NCBI RefSeq assembly: GCF_019393635.1
Contig: NC_057861.1
Coordinates: 81,475,327-81,539,326 of the forward strand
DNA: 64,000 nucleotides
Direction of reading: 5' to 3'
Origin: Dromiciops gliroides
Lineage: Eukaryota > Chordata > Mammalia > Microbiotheria > Microbiotheriidae
A program made the translations under genes and the position numbers. A model generated the notes under the pieces. The model searched no databases and was not told where the DNA came from. It saw nothing but the letters and a program-made list of their open reading frames with translations. Shown here one piece after another: positions 42,981 to 53,954 of the stretch (its first letter is position 1; each line of letters begins with the position of its first letter).

Positions 42981-43291
42981 ATGGGGAAGAGGCTTAAATA
43001 TCTCTGCTATGAGATGGGGTCTGACCAGTGTGCCCTTTGCCTTCTTTCCTCATGCTCTGATGGGGGTTCACCGTGGTGTCTGGGGCTCAGTACAGAAGTG
43101 AAGCCAGGTTGAATTAGCACCTGGAACACATAACTAATGAGTGCAACATCATGGGTTATAGGATGACTAGCTTCGCATAGGGAAAATTCATGTACCCCAG
43201 ACACATTGAGACTTAATCTTGTCCCCAGTTCTGATTTGGGTCATAGACTGGGCCCTGAGCCTGTTCTCAGAATGAGCCCTGCTGCTTGGTA
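42980..43291. other. Gene-free DNA
   Basis: Nothing recognised. Recurring gccctgag phrases lie at 43250-43282. Confidence 0.4.
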
Positions 43292-43306
43292 AAGACTAAG
43301 CCTTAG

Positions 43307-43463
43307 GAGCAGCTAGGCACTGCTTAGGAGCAGTGGATAAAGCACCAGCCCTGGATTCAGGAGGACCTGAGTTCAAATCCAGCCTCAGACACTTGCCACT
43401 TACTAGCTGCGTAACCCTGGGCAAGTCACTTAACCCTCATTGCCCTGAAAAAGAAAAAAAAAT
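43307..43463 (+). mobile_element. Marsupial tRNA-derived SINE, sense, 15-base target-site duplication
   Basis: The head is altered: gagcagctaggcactgct is followed by a repeat of taggagcag before tggataaagcaccagcc. The rest is typical. aagactaagccttag flanks it at 43292-43306 and 43464-43478. Confidence 0.95.
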
Positions 43464-43479
43464 AAGACTAAGCCTTAGA

Positions 43480-44100
43480 GTCACAAACTTAGATAATTAC
43501 CCTAGGGTGGTGCTGAGGGTGGTGGGGTGACTTAGAGAGAAGCTGGCACATAGTATAGGAAAGGACAGTCCTATCATACAGATGATTACGCCCCCCCCAT
43601 TGTTTGCACTCTGGGACAAAGACCTACTTATAGCTCTGTACAGATTTAATCTTAACCATGTCTACTAACAGAACTCTGAGCAGAAACTGAGCCCTAACCT
43701 GCCCACAGACTAAGCCCTGATCCTGATCTCACATTGTGCCCCAACCCCAGCCACAAATTTAATTAATCTGCCCTCTGAAGATGTATTCTGTGCTGCCTGA
43801 GCAGAGCCACGGGAGTTGGAAAAACCCTATCTCTCTGTTTCCCGAATCCCCCAGCCTCCGCTGTGTCTGAGAGGGGAGGTCCTCCCTCCCACGCCTCCAG
43901 TGCTGAGCTCCATGGCCTACTTCTCCACACTCAGAGGGGGTGGCATACATTAGCCGGCTTCCCGGGTTCCTAGGAAACGATTCAGGGAAGAGGCCTCGGG
44001 TTGGTGCTGGCCTGGCCTCCCCCAACCAGGGCATAGATGTTGACACCACTATTAAAAGAGCTGAAACAGGGAAATAGCCCAGCAACATCTACCCAACTCT
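43480..44100. other. Repeat-poor, moderately CpG-bearing block
   Basis: About 600 bases without interspersed repeats and GC-richer than neighbours from 43790 to 44040 (tcccgaatccccc, ccggcttcccggg, ggcctcgggttgg). A 109-codon minus-strand frame (43759-44088) begins with a hydrophobic stretch but matches no family known to me. It could be a conserved non-coding element. Confidence 0.35.
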
Positions 44101-44104
44101 CCCC

Positions 44105-44335
44105 TGCTTTGGAGAGTCACAGAATATGAAAGTGAGAAGAGGCCTTAGGGACTTCTAGTCCACCCTCTTCATTTTATAGTCGGAAGACGAAGGCCTTAGA
44201 GGGGACCTTGTTCAAGGTCACGAAGTGAATTAATGACAAAGTTGGCATTTGAATTCAGGTCTCCTGATTCCCAGCTGATTGAAGCCTTTTTTTCTTTCTT
44301 TCTACTGTACCTTGGGTTCAAACCAGTCCATTTCA
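44105..44335 (-). repeat. MIR-type SINE, antisense
   Basis: cagaatatgaaagtgagaag, ttttatagtcggaagacg, gcatttgaattcaggtct. Confidence 0.75.
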
Positions 44336-44780
44336 ATTCACTGCAACTTTACCTTTTTTTTTTTAGGTAATAAGTAATTACTGGTGTCTAGCTCTGAGCT
44401 CAGGTCCTTTAAAGAGAAAGGAGAAAGAGAGAAAGGAGACCCTGGTCCCACTCTTGGGGAGCTGATGTTCTGACTTAGCAGACAAGGAGAACTCTGATTT
44501 TAAATGAGCAATATGCTAGCAGGCATGTTTTTAGCAAGGACCCAGATGAACTTCACAGTTAAGTAAAGGGGTTTGATCTATTTGATGAATTTACTGAGAT
44601 ACTGAGCCATTGGGTAGAAATAGTGGGAAGGACATTGGTCAGGGAAATTTCCTAGTCAACTCAATAAGTTTAGAGGGAGGAAAGTCCCCTACGGGGTCTG
44701 GAAATATACTTCTTGGAGGATGGGTTTGAGTGAGCAAGGCTGCCTTTAAAAGAAATTAGGGGACTGACTCTTGAGGAGAC
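44335..44780. other. Gene-free DNA with an L2-like scrap
   Basis: 44350-44480 may be antisense L2 (cttggggagctgatgttct). The rest is not recognised. Confidence 0.4.
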
Positions 44781-45000
44781 AGACTTTTATTCAATAGTCT
44801 ATATAAGGAGACTTCATCAAGGACTCAGGGTCATTGCCCCCATTTTACAGCTGAGGAAAGTGAGGCAAAAGGAGTTTAACTGACTTGTACATGGTCATAT
44901 AGCTATTAAATATCTGAAGTTGGATTTGGACTCAAGTCTTCCTGACTCCAGGCCCAGCATACTACACTTCATGTCACCAGCTGCCTCTTATTTGGAACAT
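44780..45000 (-). repeat. MIR-type SINE, antisense
   Basis: cccattttacagctgagg, gacttgtacatggtcatat, cttcctgactccaggcc. Confidence 0.8.
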
Positions 45001-45109
45001 ATTTTCTAGAAGGGTTTTTCTTTTTTCCCCTAAAGGTGAGGTGGGAAAGAATGAAAGCAGATTTCTGCTGATAGATACAAATAAAACACTTTTTAAAAAG
45101 TAAAACATG

Positions 45110-45385
45110 TGACCTCAGAAGGAAGAACTCCAAACAATGGGAAGAAATTACAAAGAGGTAGCTTTAGGTGTGATATTAGGAGAAACCTTCCCACAATTCC
45201 AGCCATCCCAAAGTGGGATGGGTTGCTTCAGGTGTGGTGAGTTTCCATTTCCTGGAGTACTTCAAGCACTGGCTACATGGCCACTTGTTGGGTTTGTTGT
45301 ACTTGAAAGGGAATTGTTCAATGCCTGGTGCCCTTCGAGGTCCCTTCCCATTCAGAAATTCTGGGATTGTCTGAAGATCTTTGCA
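45110..45385 (+). repeat. CR1/L3 LINE 3' end, sense
   Basis: agaaggaagaactccaaac, gatgggttgcttcaggtg, ggccacttgttgggtttg, cgaggtcccttcccattcag. A 111-codon open frame through it is accidental. Confidence 0.75.
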
Positions 45386-45565
45386 AGGCAGTGCTCGTCT
45401 TCAATGAATGATTTTTTTCTTTGCTCATCTCCAATTTTCACTGACTCATTTCTTTGTGGCAGTTGTTTTTAGTTGGAGAGTTAGCTTTGCCCAAAGCTTC
45501 TAGTCCAACATAGAGAAATTTACAATCAGAGACTCAAAGAATTTTGAAATCTGACTCCTGGTATC

Positions 45566-46071
45566 TGTTAAAGGCTAAAATTCTAGCTAGACTGTCTAAA
45601 AATCTAATGAGTGGTTGCCAGTAAATTATAAGCTTTAGCAAGAGTTAGACTTTTAAGCATTTATTAAGGAGAATAAGAATTTGGCAAAGAGAGAGAGAAA
45701 GGCCTACATTCATATATCTATTAAAGGGAGAGCACATTTCTTACTCCCTTCTCCACCAGCATCCTCAGGAAAAGAGCCAGAGACAGAGCGCCTGGCTCCC
45801 CCTTCCTCCTCCCACCAGCAAATGTCACTTCCTGACACCAAAGAAAAGATGCATGGTCTTGCCCTCAAAGACCTTCCTTTCATGGCGGAACTTTTCTACA
45901 GTAAGTCTCCAGCACGTCATTCCAGTCATTACATATCCTAGGGTGAGAAAGAAGCTTTGAGGCAGGTCCTGTAGCTTATCCCCATCCCCTGCAGAAATCC
46001 CTTCTAAAACTCCCCTTTCAGTACGTCAGGGGTCTCATCACCTTCTGCTGACAGAAACCCAATACCTAACA
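45566..46071 (-). mobile_element. Solo-LTR-like endogenous retroviral element, minus strand
   Basis: Read on the minus strand it begins tgttaggtattggg and ends gcctttaaca, so it has the TG...CA ends and short inverted repeat of an LTR, 506 bases long. A polyadenylation signal on the minus strand (forward 45660-45665) lies 94 bases before the end, as expected for an R/U5 region. No gag, pol or env is next to it. No matching 4-6 base target duplication is visible at the chosen edges, so the edges or the type may be wrong. Confidence 0.5.
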
Positions 46072-46435
46072 AGGCAGCCCATTTTTATGGGAACCCTATC
46101 AATAGTAGCTCTCTCATCATGTCCAAACCTTCCTTTATGCAGCTTTGACTTGTTGGTACTGGTACTAACTTAGGCAGAACAAGATCACAGGAATCATTAG
46201 AGAACACAGGTACTTGTTAGTCCAACCCCTGGGAATCCCATCAGAAACACCCCCAACCAATAGTCATCGAAACCGTATTGTCCATCTGCATCCTGTCCAA
46301 ACTGCAAAAGGCATGCGTACTACTACCTACATGACAAGTGGCCATCTAGCCTCTGTTTGAAGACCAGGAGCATCATTTGCTCACCTCTACTTCCAGAATA
46401 CCTTTCCTGATCTTCCAGCTATCCCCATAGTCACT
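46072..46435 (-). repeat. CR1/L3 fragments, antisense
   Basis: aaggcagcccatttttatgg, ttgttagtccaacccctgg, gtggccatctagcctctg, then tttgaagaccaggagcatc. Confidence 0.65.
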
Positions 46436-46554
46436 GACAATGGTTCAGCAATCACGTATGTCAGTTTTCATCATAGTAGCTTTGGATGGTAGCTTTCCCT
46501 GGTCACTGGAGGCGGGGTGGGGGGGAGCTGGCTGCTCCCTTATTAGGGAAGGAA

Positions 46555-46820
46555 GGGAAATAAGCATTTACATAGTGCCTACTATGTACCAGGCACTATG
46601 CCAGGCTTTTACAAATATTATCTCATTTGATCCTCACAAAAACCCTAAAATTAGGTGCTATGATTATCCCAATTTTACAGTTGAGGAAACTTACTCAAAA
46701 AGAGTCTAAGTGACTTGCCTAGGGTCACAGAGTAAATATCTGAAGATGGATTTGAACTCAAGTCTTCCTGACTCCATACCTACCACTGTATCCACGGTGT
46801 CGCCAGCTGCCTCTTATTAG
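46555..46820 (-). repeat. MIR/CORE-SINE, antisense
   Basis: cattcatt-like start then tacatagtgcctactatg, tctcatttgatcctcac, ttttacagttgaggaaac, and the head cgccagctgcctc. Confidence 0.85.
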
Positions 46821-46969
46821 TTTATTAACATTCTCTGGTCTTAGCTCTTCCAGATTGAGGCTAGCAGTACTCCCTTGGGCTGTATTTTTTCTAATCCTAT
46901 CATCTTGAATCCCCCCCTCCACTGTTAGCCACCACAGTTCCATTTGACCATTTGGCATTAATTATCTTT

Positions 46970-47117
46970 TTTTTTTTTTTTTTTTTTGCGGGGCAATGGG
47001 GGTTAAGTGACTTGCCCAGGGTCATACAGCTAGTAAGTGTCAAGTGTCTGAGGCCGGATTGGAACTCAGGAACTCCTGAATCCAGTGCTTTATCCACTGC
47101 GCCACCTAGCTGCCCCT
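46970..47117 (-). mobile_element. Marsupial tRNA-derived SINE, antisense, with target-site duplication
   Basis: A T-run of about 19, gcggggcaatgggggttaag, cacctagctgcccc. attaattatcttt (46957-46969) and attaattaccttt (47118-47130) flank it with one mismatch. Confidence 0.95.
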
Positions 47118-47129
47118 ATTAATTACCTT

Positions 47130-48670
47130 TTACAAAGGTACATTTACTTCAAAGATGTAGCAACAACATTTCCCTCTAGGACTCTAGGGGACACTCTCCC
47201 TATATTACCTCTGTCTCTTGGGAAGAGTGGGATCAAACTTAGTACAGTTTTTACATAGCATTGGTATCAACAAGCTCAGGTCTAAATGCAGCATTGATGC
47301 TGGATGAGTCTTCTTCTCTGATACCACTGGGCTGATTCCAAAGGTCACTTCTTGCTCTTCGGGCACCGGTGCTGGACTGACTGTGAAGCCTGGGATAGAC
47401 TCATCTCCCACACTCCCAGAGGCTTGCTTCCTGACCTTTTGAAAGTAACAAGGTCTGAAACTCCAGCTTAATGTCCTTCACCTAAAATGAAAGAACAGAC
47501 AATGAGACAAAGTACCAAGATCTTGAATACCATCAGTGAAGCAGTGTAACAAAGCAGAAGAGAGGGATGAGACTGACTTGGGACTTTTGAAGTTATCCCT
47601 AGTTCTAGTTGCACAACTCTGACCAATCAAAGAGGCTGCCATTTTCCACCTAGTTAGCAGACCAGAACCATATGCTGAACGTCAGCAGATACTCCAAAGT
47701 CTCTCCAAATAAAACATTTCCACTACATACCATCTTCACTGTCCCAGAAAAAGGCTCTCTGGCCTCTTCCATTATATCAGTGGCACTCTGAGCATGCCCT
47801 GTTCTGTTCTGTAAGCTTCTTGTTTATTTGAGGTTTTAATTATATTTGTCTCTTCCTTTCTAAACCAGAGATCATCCTTTCTGGTGGTCAGCAAAGGGAG
47901 AGCTAAACAATTAAGTCTTCTCACTACTTTTTATTACTATTGTTCTGTCTGTCCCTTCCTTGATTCTCTTTTTTCTCCTATGGACATAAAGTTCTTTATT
48001 TTTTCCCTTTGGGCTTTCTCCCCTACTTCAAATAACGAGCTTAAGCACGCCAGACCTTACTGTTACATAACTGCCGTTCTTTCAAATTAGACTTGTTACC
48101 TGCCCTTTCTTCTGTGGTCTACACATGTCATTGAAAAGCACAAGTTGGTCCCCTGTGCCATTCTAGCAGTCTCCTTAGATAGCTCCTTTTTTTTCCTTCC
48201 TCAGTGGAATTGTTTCTATTTGTGTCTCCAAAATTTCACTCTTGAGAGCTTCCTCTTCTTTCTTGGCTGATTTTGCTTGTAGGATTTTACATCATCAGAC
48301 CTTACCTTTAAAATCTGCTCTCCCTATATCTAGGATGCACGTCAGACGATGCCCCGTTTTCCCCTTCCTTTTCTACTAGGAATTCTAAGATGGAGCAGTC
48401 ACTTATACCACCTGACACAGATTTCAGCCTCTTTAAAATGTAGTAGGTGGTTGCTGAGAATTATTGTGGCTAAAAATTCACCAACCTACAGGCCACCTGG
48501 TCGGACTTAGCTAAGCTGGTACCTGGACTACAGATGTAAGGCCATGACGAGGCCCATATGCAAAAGGTTTTTGGCTTGGTAGGAGTTTTGAGAGCTTGTG
48601 CTCTTCAGGAAGGTATCTGTTTTAATAGGCCAGGGTGTCCCATGATCTGAAATGAGCCTTCTAAGGAAGA
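47130..48670. other. Long repeat-poor stretch, no recognised gene
   Basis: About 1.5 kb without a recognised SINE or LINE. On the minus strand 47205-47411 an open segment reads GDESIPGFTVSPAPVPEEQE and then TFGISPVVSEKK, which has the mixed composition of real coding sequence rather than of a simple repeat. I do not recognise the protein, and stops lie close by. It may be a retro-element or pseudogene piece. Confidence 0.3.
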
Positions 48671-48674
48671 CTTT

Positions 48675-48910
48675 TTGTGGAAACTGGTCCATCAAATTGG
48701 ACTAAATGGTCTCTAAATTCCCTTTTGATTAGGGGCAGGTAGGTGGTGCACTGGCCCTGGATTCAGGAGGACCTGAGTTTGAATCCAGCCTCCGACACTT
48801 GACACTTACTAGCTGTGTGACCCTGGGCAAGCCACTTAACCCTCATTGCGCCCCCCCCCAAATTCCCTTTTGATTTTTGAAATTCTGTGATTAAAAGGGT
48901 CTAAGATTTT
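48675..48910 (+). repeat. CR1/L3 3' tail, sense, split by a SINE
   Basis: aattggactaaatggtctc before and tttttgaaattctgtgat after the SINE at 48731-48859. Confidence 0.7.
48731..48859 (+). mobile_element. Marsupial tRNA-derived SINE, sense, perfect 16-base target-site duplication
   Basis: aggggcaggtaggtggtgca goes directly to ctggccctggattcagg, a deletion of about 20 bases in the head. It ends in a C-run. aaattcccttttgatt flanks it at 48715-48730 and 48860-48875. Confidence 0.95.
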
Positions 48911-48969
48911 ACAATTCCATGACTCTCTGTGCCTAGTTTGCCATTGAATGTCACAGACTGACCCCTAAC

Positions 48970-49137
48970 CTTTTTTGTTGTTTTTGTTTTGTTTTGTTTT
49001 GTGGGGCAATTAGGGTTAAGTGACTTGCCCAGGGTCACACAGCTAGTAAGTGTTAAGTGTCTGAGGCCAGATTTGAATTCAGGTCCTCCTGAATCCAGGG
49101 CCGGTGCTCTATCCACTGCGCCACCTAGCTGCCCCTA
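48970..49137 (-). mobile_element. Marsupial tRNA-derived SINE, antisense, 11-base target-site duplication
   Basis: The tail is (TTTTG)n instead of pure T, then ggggcaattagggttaagtg to cacctagctgccccta. tgacccctaac flanks it at 48959-48969 and 49138-49148. Confidence 0.95.
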
Positions 49138-49139
49138 TG

Positions 49140-49420
49140 ACCCCTAACTTTTTCCACCTTTTGATGGTTTATCAGTGCTCTCCCCCCACCCACCCAAAGA
49201 AAAAAAAACAACCCTGTGATCTTCTTTGGTCATTGTAAAAAGCATTTAGATTGAAGGCCCTCACCCTTCAGACTTAATCAGTAAGCTGGGATGACCTGAT
49301 TTCCATGAGCAAATATCATAGATTTCTTGAGAATGGTGACACCTCTTTTTTGGGTTATGGTTTTAACTTTTCAAAACATGTTCTTATAAACCAGCTCTTG
49401 GGTTCTTGGGAAAATGTCAG
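49140..49420. other. Gene-free DNA
   Basis: Nothing recognised beyond an A-run at 49199-49209. Confidence 0.4.
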
Positions 49421-49424
49421 ATAT

Positions 49425-49835
49425 TCATAGTGGCATAGATTTCACAACGTAGGTGATATAGTCCAACCCCCTCAATGTACAGGTGGGGAAACTGAGCATA
49501 AGAGAGATGAAATGACTTACCCAGGGTCACAAAGGTAATAAATGCCATGGCCAGAAATTAAGTTCATCCTCTTACTCCAAGTTCAATACTGCTTTTATTG
49601 TGCCATGCAGCTTTTGAATTATGAAGTCTATTTTGTGTAAAATAAGCCTATAGATCTATAGCTGGAAGGGACCTCAGAATTCATCTAGACCGACCCTCTC
49701 TTTTTACAGATGAGGAAGTTGAGGCCCAGAGATGTTAAGTGACCTGTCAAGGTCACTCAGTGAGTCCCAACTCAGAGTTGGGGCTTGAACCTGGATCTCT
49801 GGTTCTAGGGCCTTTACAATCACATGTTCTGACCC
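49425..49835 (-). repeat. Two MIR-type SINEs, antisense
   Basis: First 49425-49620 (acaggtggggaaactgagc, gtgccatgcag). Second 49640-49835 (ttttacagatgaggaagttg, gggcttgaacctggatc). Confidence 0.8.
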
Positions 49836-49939
49836 ACATGTAGCATCTAGATTTAGGGATTACAGGGACCATTGGTAGCATAATGGAGACACAGATATCA
49901 GCTATTTGGGCTTGGAAACATACAGTGTTTACTGATCAT

Positions 49940-50575
49940 TTTTCCCTGAAGGAGGTCAATCACTAAGCATTTATTTATTAAGTTCTTATGTAGTCAGGCA
50001 CTGTGCTAATCTCTGGGAATACAAAGAAATGCAAAAGCATGGTCCTTTCCTCAAGGAGGGTGTTTTAAGGGGAGGGGGAGACATTGTGCATGCAACCATG
50101 TATACATGAGGTTCATATATGTCTATATGAGCATATGCATATATGTACATGGGCATATATGTGTATATGCACACACGTGTATATATGCACACACATACAC
50201 ATGTATATAACATAAATGAGCTGAGAGTACTATGTGGGAAGGAGAGGGAATGGTGTGAGCAAAGACTTGCAGAAAAAAATCAGCAAAGCCTGGGAATCCA
50301 GGAAGAAGAAACAAGGAGAGGGGGCATTCTAGGCTTGGGGGAGAGAGTTAAAAGACATGGAGCTGGGATAGAGAGTTTTGTGTGAGAGGAATAGCACAGA
50401 GAATTGGAGGGTATATAGAGGGGAATAACAGATAAGAAGACTGGGAAGGTATGGAGAGGACCAGGAGATTTTCTATTTGCTCCTGAATCAAATTTGGGAA
50501 TTTGAGAGAAATACTGAAATCAAGAGAGGTTTGTGGTCCAAATAAGATCCCTAAACCTTTTAAAATCATATCTAT
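49940..50575 (-). mobile_element. LINE2 3' region, antisense, with TATG microsatellite
   Basis: gcatttatttattaagttc, gtcaggcactgtgctaatc, aggcttgggggagagagtt, then gagaactggagggtata-like text and gaatcaaatttgggaattt. An expanded TATG/CACA stretch lies at 50110-50205. Confidence 0.75.
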
Positions 50576-50609
50576 ATATAGATAAATGGAAAAAATGACA
50601 ATTCTCTCA

Positions 50610-50710
50610 GTCTTCCCACCTTCCTTCCTTTCTTCCTTTCTTCCTTCCTCTTTCCTTCCTTCCTCCCACCCTCTCTCTCTCCTCTCCTCTCCTCTTCTCT
50701 CTCTCCCTCT

Positions 50711-50777
<67 letters not shown>

Positions 50778-50790
50778 CCCCCTCCCTTCC
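50610..50790. repeat. CT-rich tract with (CT)n core
   Basis: (TTCC)n units at 50620-50670 and a (CT)n run of about 55 bases at 50716-50766. It is a pure pyrimidine strand. Confidence 0.95.
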
Positions 50791-51090
50791 ATCCTCCCTC
50801 CCATTAGAACTTGCAGTAGGAACTAACTGGCTCTGTTTCCTGCCTAGAATTTCAGGTAAGCATATTACTATGCTGGGCATTCCCACTAAGAGCAGATGGA
50901 GAGTGGGAGGATGCCAGTAATTATGTTGGGTCACATAATTGGGGTAAGCCTTTCCTTACCTGGCACATGCAGGCAGTGAGCCTGTTGAGGCTCACTCAGA
51001 CTACAGATTGGGGACAGCAGCCACTTCTCCATCTTAGACACCTTCCCCACTCAGGAAACCCCTTGGTTGGAGACAAGAAGTGAAATATTG
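50790..51090. other. Gene-free DNA
   Basis: Nothing recognised. Confidence 0.4.
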
Positions 51091-51565
51091 AAAAAAGAGA
51101 GGAGGGACAGAAATAGGTTCAAAGATAGACAAAGAGACATGGAGACAAATGGAAGATAAAGGAAGGGAAGATGGAGGGGAGAGGGGGAAAGAGAAGGAGA
51201 AACAGAAAGGGTGGATAGGAAAGGAGAGAAGAGAAGGAAAGGGAAAGGGTGAAGATATAAGGAAGGGGAGGAAGGAAAGACAGGAAGACAAAGGGAAGAG
51301 GAAGGAAGATGGGGAGGGGAAAGTGAGGGCATAAAAAGGAGAGAGAGGAGAGGAGGTTGAGGAGGAAGAAAAAAGCAATAGAAAGAAGGCAGATAGGAAG
51401 AAGAAGAGGAGAAAGAAGAAGAGGAGGTTAAAATACAGACTGGGAGAGACAGAAATAGAAATAGGAAAAGGAAGAGGCAGGGAAAGTGATCCCAAGACAG
51501 AGACAGAAAAAGAAACAGAGTAAAAAGTGATACATAGAGACAGATGCAAAGACTGAAAAAAATAC
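51090..51565. repeat. Purine-rich GGAAG/GACAGA tract
   Basis: About 475 bases of A and G with few interruptions. Two overlapping minus-strand frames of 183 and 191 codons through it are Ser/Phe/Leu/Pro low complexity and not genes. Confidence 0.95.
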
Positions 51566-51599
51566 TTGAAGAGAAAGAAATACATCTAGAGCCTTGTCT

Positions 51600-52256
51600 G
51601 AATATACTACCACCCTCCCCCTTCAACTATACCAAGCTTCAAGGGCTAGTTATCTGAATAGATAATTAAAATACTAGAATAGTTATCTATTCAAATTTAC
51701 AGCTCTGAGCTTCCACCAACATAACTCTTTATACTAGCCCTCATCCAATGACACATGAATTTAATGCAAAGCTATTTAATTAAAACAGAATGGCAAGGTA
51801 ATAACAAGGAATTGCTTCAGGTATTTAATGCTCTCAGCACCCATTTCCAAATGATTGCCAACCCCAGAAGGTACACTGGAATCACTCTCTACCTCCCAAT
51901 TAACCCCTCTGTCAGTTAAATGTGGTGGGAGAGGGGTTCATCAGTTCACCCATGGAATTATGTTAATAATGCAGATTGTGACTGTAGTCATAAGCCTTCA
52001 GAGAACTGGAGACTTCTTCCCACTCAGCGTTCATTTCTCAGTAGTATAATTGTTTTTCTCAGCGAGGTCACTCCTGGTGTGGTCTGCTTATAGCTGCCAT
52101 TTTTCCTTGTCTCTCATTTCCCTTTCAAAAGCCTCTGCAGTCAGCATCTCACAGACATTCAAACTGTGTGCAATAGAAGTCCACCTACCTGACAAGAGTA
52201 GGTTGCTGGTGCAGGGGTGGGCCAGAGCCAGCTCCAACCAGCTCCTGAGAGAGGAT
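51600..52256. other. Repeat-poor DNA, no recognised gene
   Basis: An imperfect hairpin, gaatagataa (51656-51665) and ttatctattc (51685-51694), lies near its start. The AT-rich first half and the tcagtt/taatgc phrases could be an unrecognised LTR or DNA transposon. Confidence 0.35.
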
Positions 52257-52405
52257 TGTTAAATTTTCAGTGTGAGCATTTACACTTTGGAAATTGACAA
52301 CTGCTACAAACCAGGGCTTGATTCATTGTTTTGTTAATTGTCTAGATTTTAAAAATGTTGGAGAAAATGTTAAAAATGTGTATTAATCTTAAAAGTGTGC
52401 CAATT
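52257..52405 (+). repeat. Unnamed interspersed repeat, copy B
   Basis: Same family and strand as 24125-24275. This copy shows the clearer text: gtgagcatttacactttgg, gaaattgacaactgctac, aaccagggcttgattcatt. Confidence 0.6.
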
Positions 52406-52650
52406 TTACTTTTTTTTCTTTATGGAGAGCTATTTATTAATGTGTTACCACCACATATCTGATACTGGGTGGAGTGTGAGTACAGGTTTCTGGGAGGTAT
52501 AGTCAAAAGGGAATTCTTCCTCATGAATAATGATTTCTTGGTCCCAGGCATTATGAAAACATGGGATATGGATATGGACATACAAGTGCACACAGACACA
52601 CAGACACACACACTCCTCTCCATTGAGATAAACAGGGAAATGTATAAAGA
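52405..52650. other. Gene-free DNA
   Basis: A CACA-rich stretch at 52588-52612. Nothing else recognised. Confidence 0.4.
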
Positions 52651-52885
52651 TCCTCTGAAAAAAGTACTGTATTTGGAATCAAAGAACCTCAGTTTGAATC
52701 TCAATTCTTCTGCTAACTACTGCTCTGGGACTTCTTTGAGGCTCAGTTTCCTTTTTTGTAATATGAGGAAGATAGATGAGATGGCCATTAAGGTCCTTTC
52801 TAACTTTAAATCCTATGTGCTTATGACTCCTATGACCCCTGCATGGGTTGGAAATTGGATTTGGTGAACACTAAGGTCCTTTCTA
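52650..52885 (+). repeat. MIR-type SINE, sense
   Basis: tatttggaatcaaagaacc, cagtttgaatctcaattc, gtttccttttttgtaata, then gatggccattaaggtcc. Confidence 0.7.
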
Positions 52886-52914
52886 GTGCTATGATTGATA
52901 TAGAGATAATTACA

Positions 52915-53285
52915 GAGCTTAATTTCCTCAAACTCTGATTTTAACTCTTTACTCAACTGCTCACAAACCTTTAGTTACTCCCCTATAAGTCTATGAATCT
53001 ATAAGCCTATAAGTCTAAGCACCTTTGATTGGCACTCATGGTTTTCCCTGTCTAGGTTGCCAGTTAGTCACCCTTCTATCTGTATCTCTCCTTCCTCCCC
53101 ACACTGGCACCTGTGTTCCAATTAGGCAGCTTCCTTTCAATATCTATTCCACTCAACATCATTACTTTCATATCTATGCCTTCCTCACATGGTTCTTGGC
53201 CACTTCAGTGTCAGAATGCCCTCCTCACTCTTCTTTTCTAGAGAAGAAGAGCTCTTATGGAATTTAATTAAAAAGGCAGAAAACA
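52915..53285 (+). repeat. LINE2-like DNA, sense (decayed)
   Basis: ctcaactgctcacaaacc, gaatgccctcctcactctt. L2 landmarks in a worn state. Confidence 0.5.
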
Positions 53286-53344
53286 CTGAATAGCTTCTCC
53301 TCATTCTAGTCCTCTTCTGGCCTCTCTTCCTTGATAACATCAGT

Positions 53345-53600
53345 CTAGGATTTTGTTGTTGATCTGCTTCAGTTCTGTCCAACTTCTTGTGACCCCATTT
53401 AAAGTCTTCCTGGCAAAGATACTGGAGTGTTATGCATTTCCTTTTCCAGCTCATTTGATAGATGAGGAAACTGAGGCAAACAGGGTTAAGTGACTTGCCC
53501 AGGGTCACATGGCTAGTGGGTAAGGCCAGATTTGAACTCAGGAAGATGAGTCTTCCTGATCCCAAGCCCAGTGCTCTATCCAAGGCACCACCTAGGATGA
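53345..53600 (-). mobile_element. Mar1-type SINE with RTE tail, antisense
   Basis: ttgttgttgatctgcttcag, cttcttgtgaccccatttaa, gcaaagatactggagtg, atagatgaggaaactgagg, gaagatgagtcttcctg, ccaaggcaccacctagg. Confidence 0.9.
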
Positions 53601-53687
53601 CTCCCCCTTTCCCCTGCCCCAAGTCTGCTAGCCTGTCTGTAAGAAGTCAGACCATGGGGCCATGTGCTAAGATTCTAGCTGTTTCTT

Positions 53688-53865
53688 TTCTTTTTTTTTT
53701 TAATTTTTTTTTGTTTGTTTTTTGGTGAGGCAATTGGGGTTAAGTGACTTGCCCAGGGTCGCACAGCTAGTAAGTGTCAAATGTCTGAGGCTGGATTTGA
53801 ACTCAGGTCCTCCTGAATCCAGGGCTGGTGCTTTATCCACTGCGCCACCTAGCTGCCACACCTTG
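53688..53865 (-). mobile_element. Marsupial tRNA-derived SINE, antisense, 10-base target-site duplication
   Basis: A long T/G-rich tail, ggtgaggcaattggggttaa, cgccacctagctgcca. gctgtttctt flanks it at 53678-53687 and 53866-53875. Confidence 0.9.
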
Positions 53866-53954
53866 GCTGTTTCTTAACCCCAGGAAGGGGCTCATGTTTT
53901 ATGAAGGATACAGATAAACCAGATCAAGTCTAGAGGAGGACAGTATAGTCAGCA

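Noticed and set aside
43759..44088. 109-codon minus-strand frame with a hydrophobic start (possible secreted protein)
   Set aside because: No family resemblance, no splice or promoter signals, and the length is not unusual for GC-richer DNA.
51034..51626. Minus-strand frames of 183 and 191 codons
   Set aside because: Low-complexity Ser/Phe/Leu/Pro translations of a purine-rich tract.
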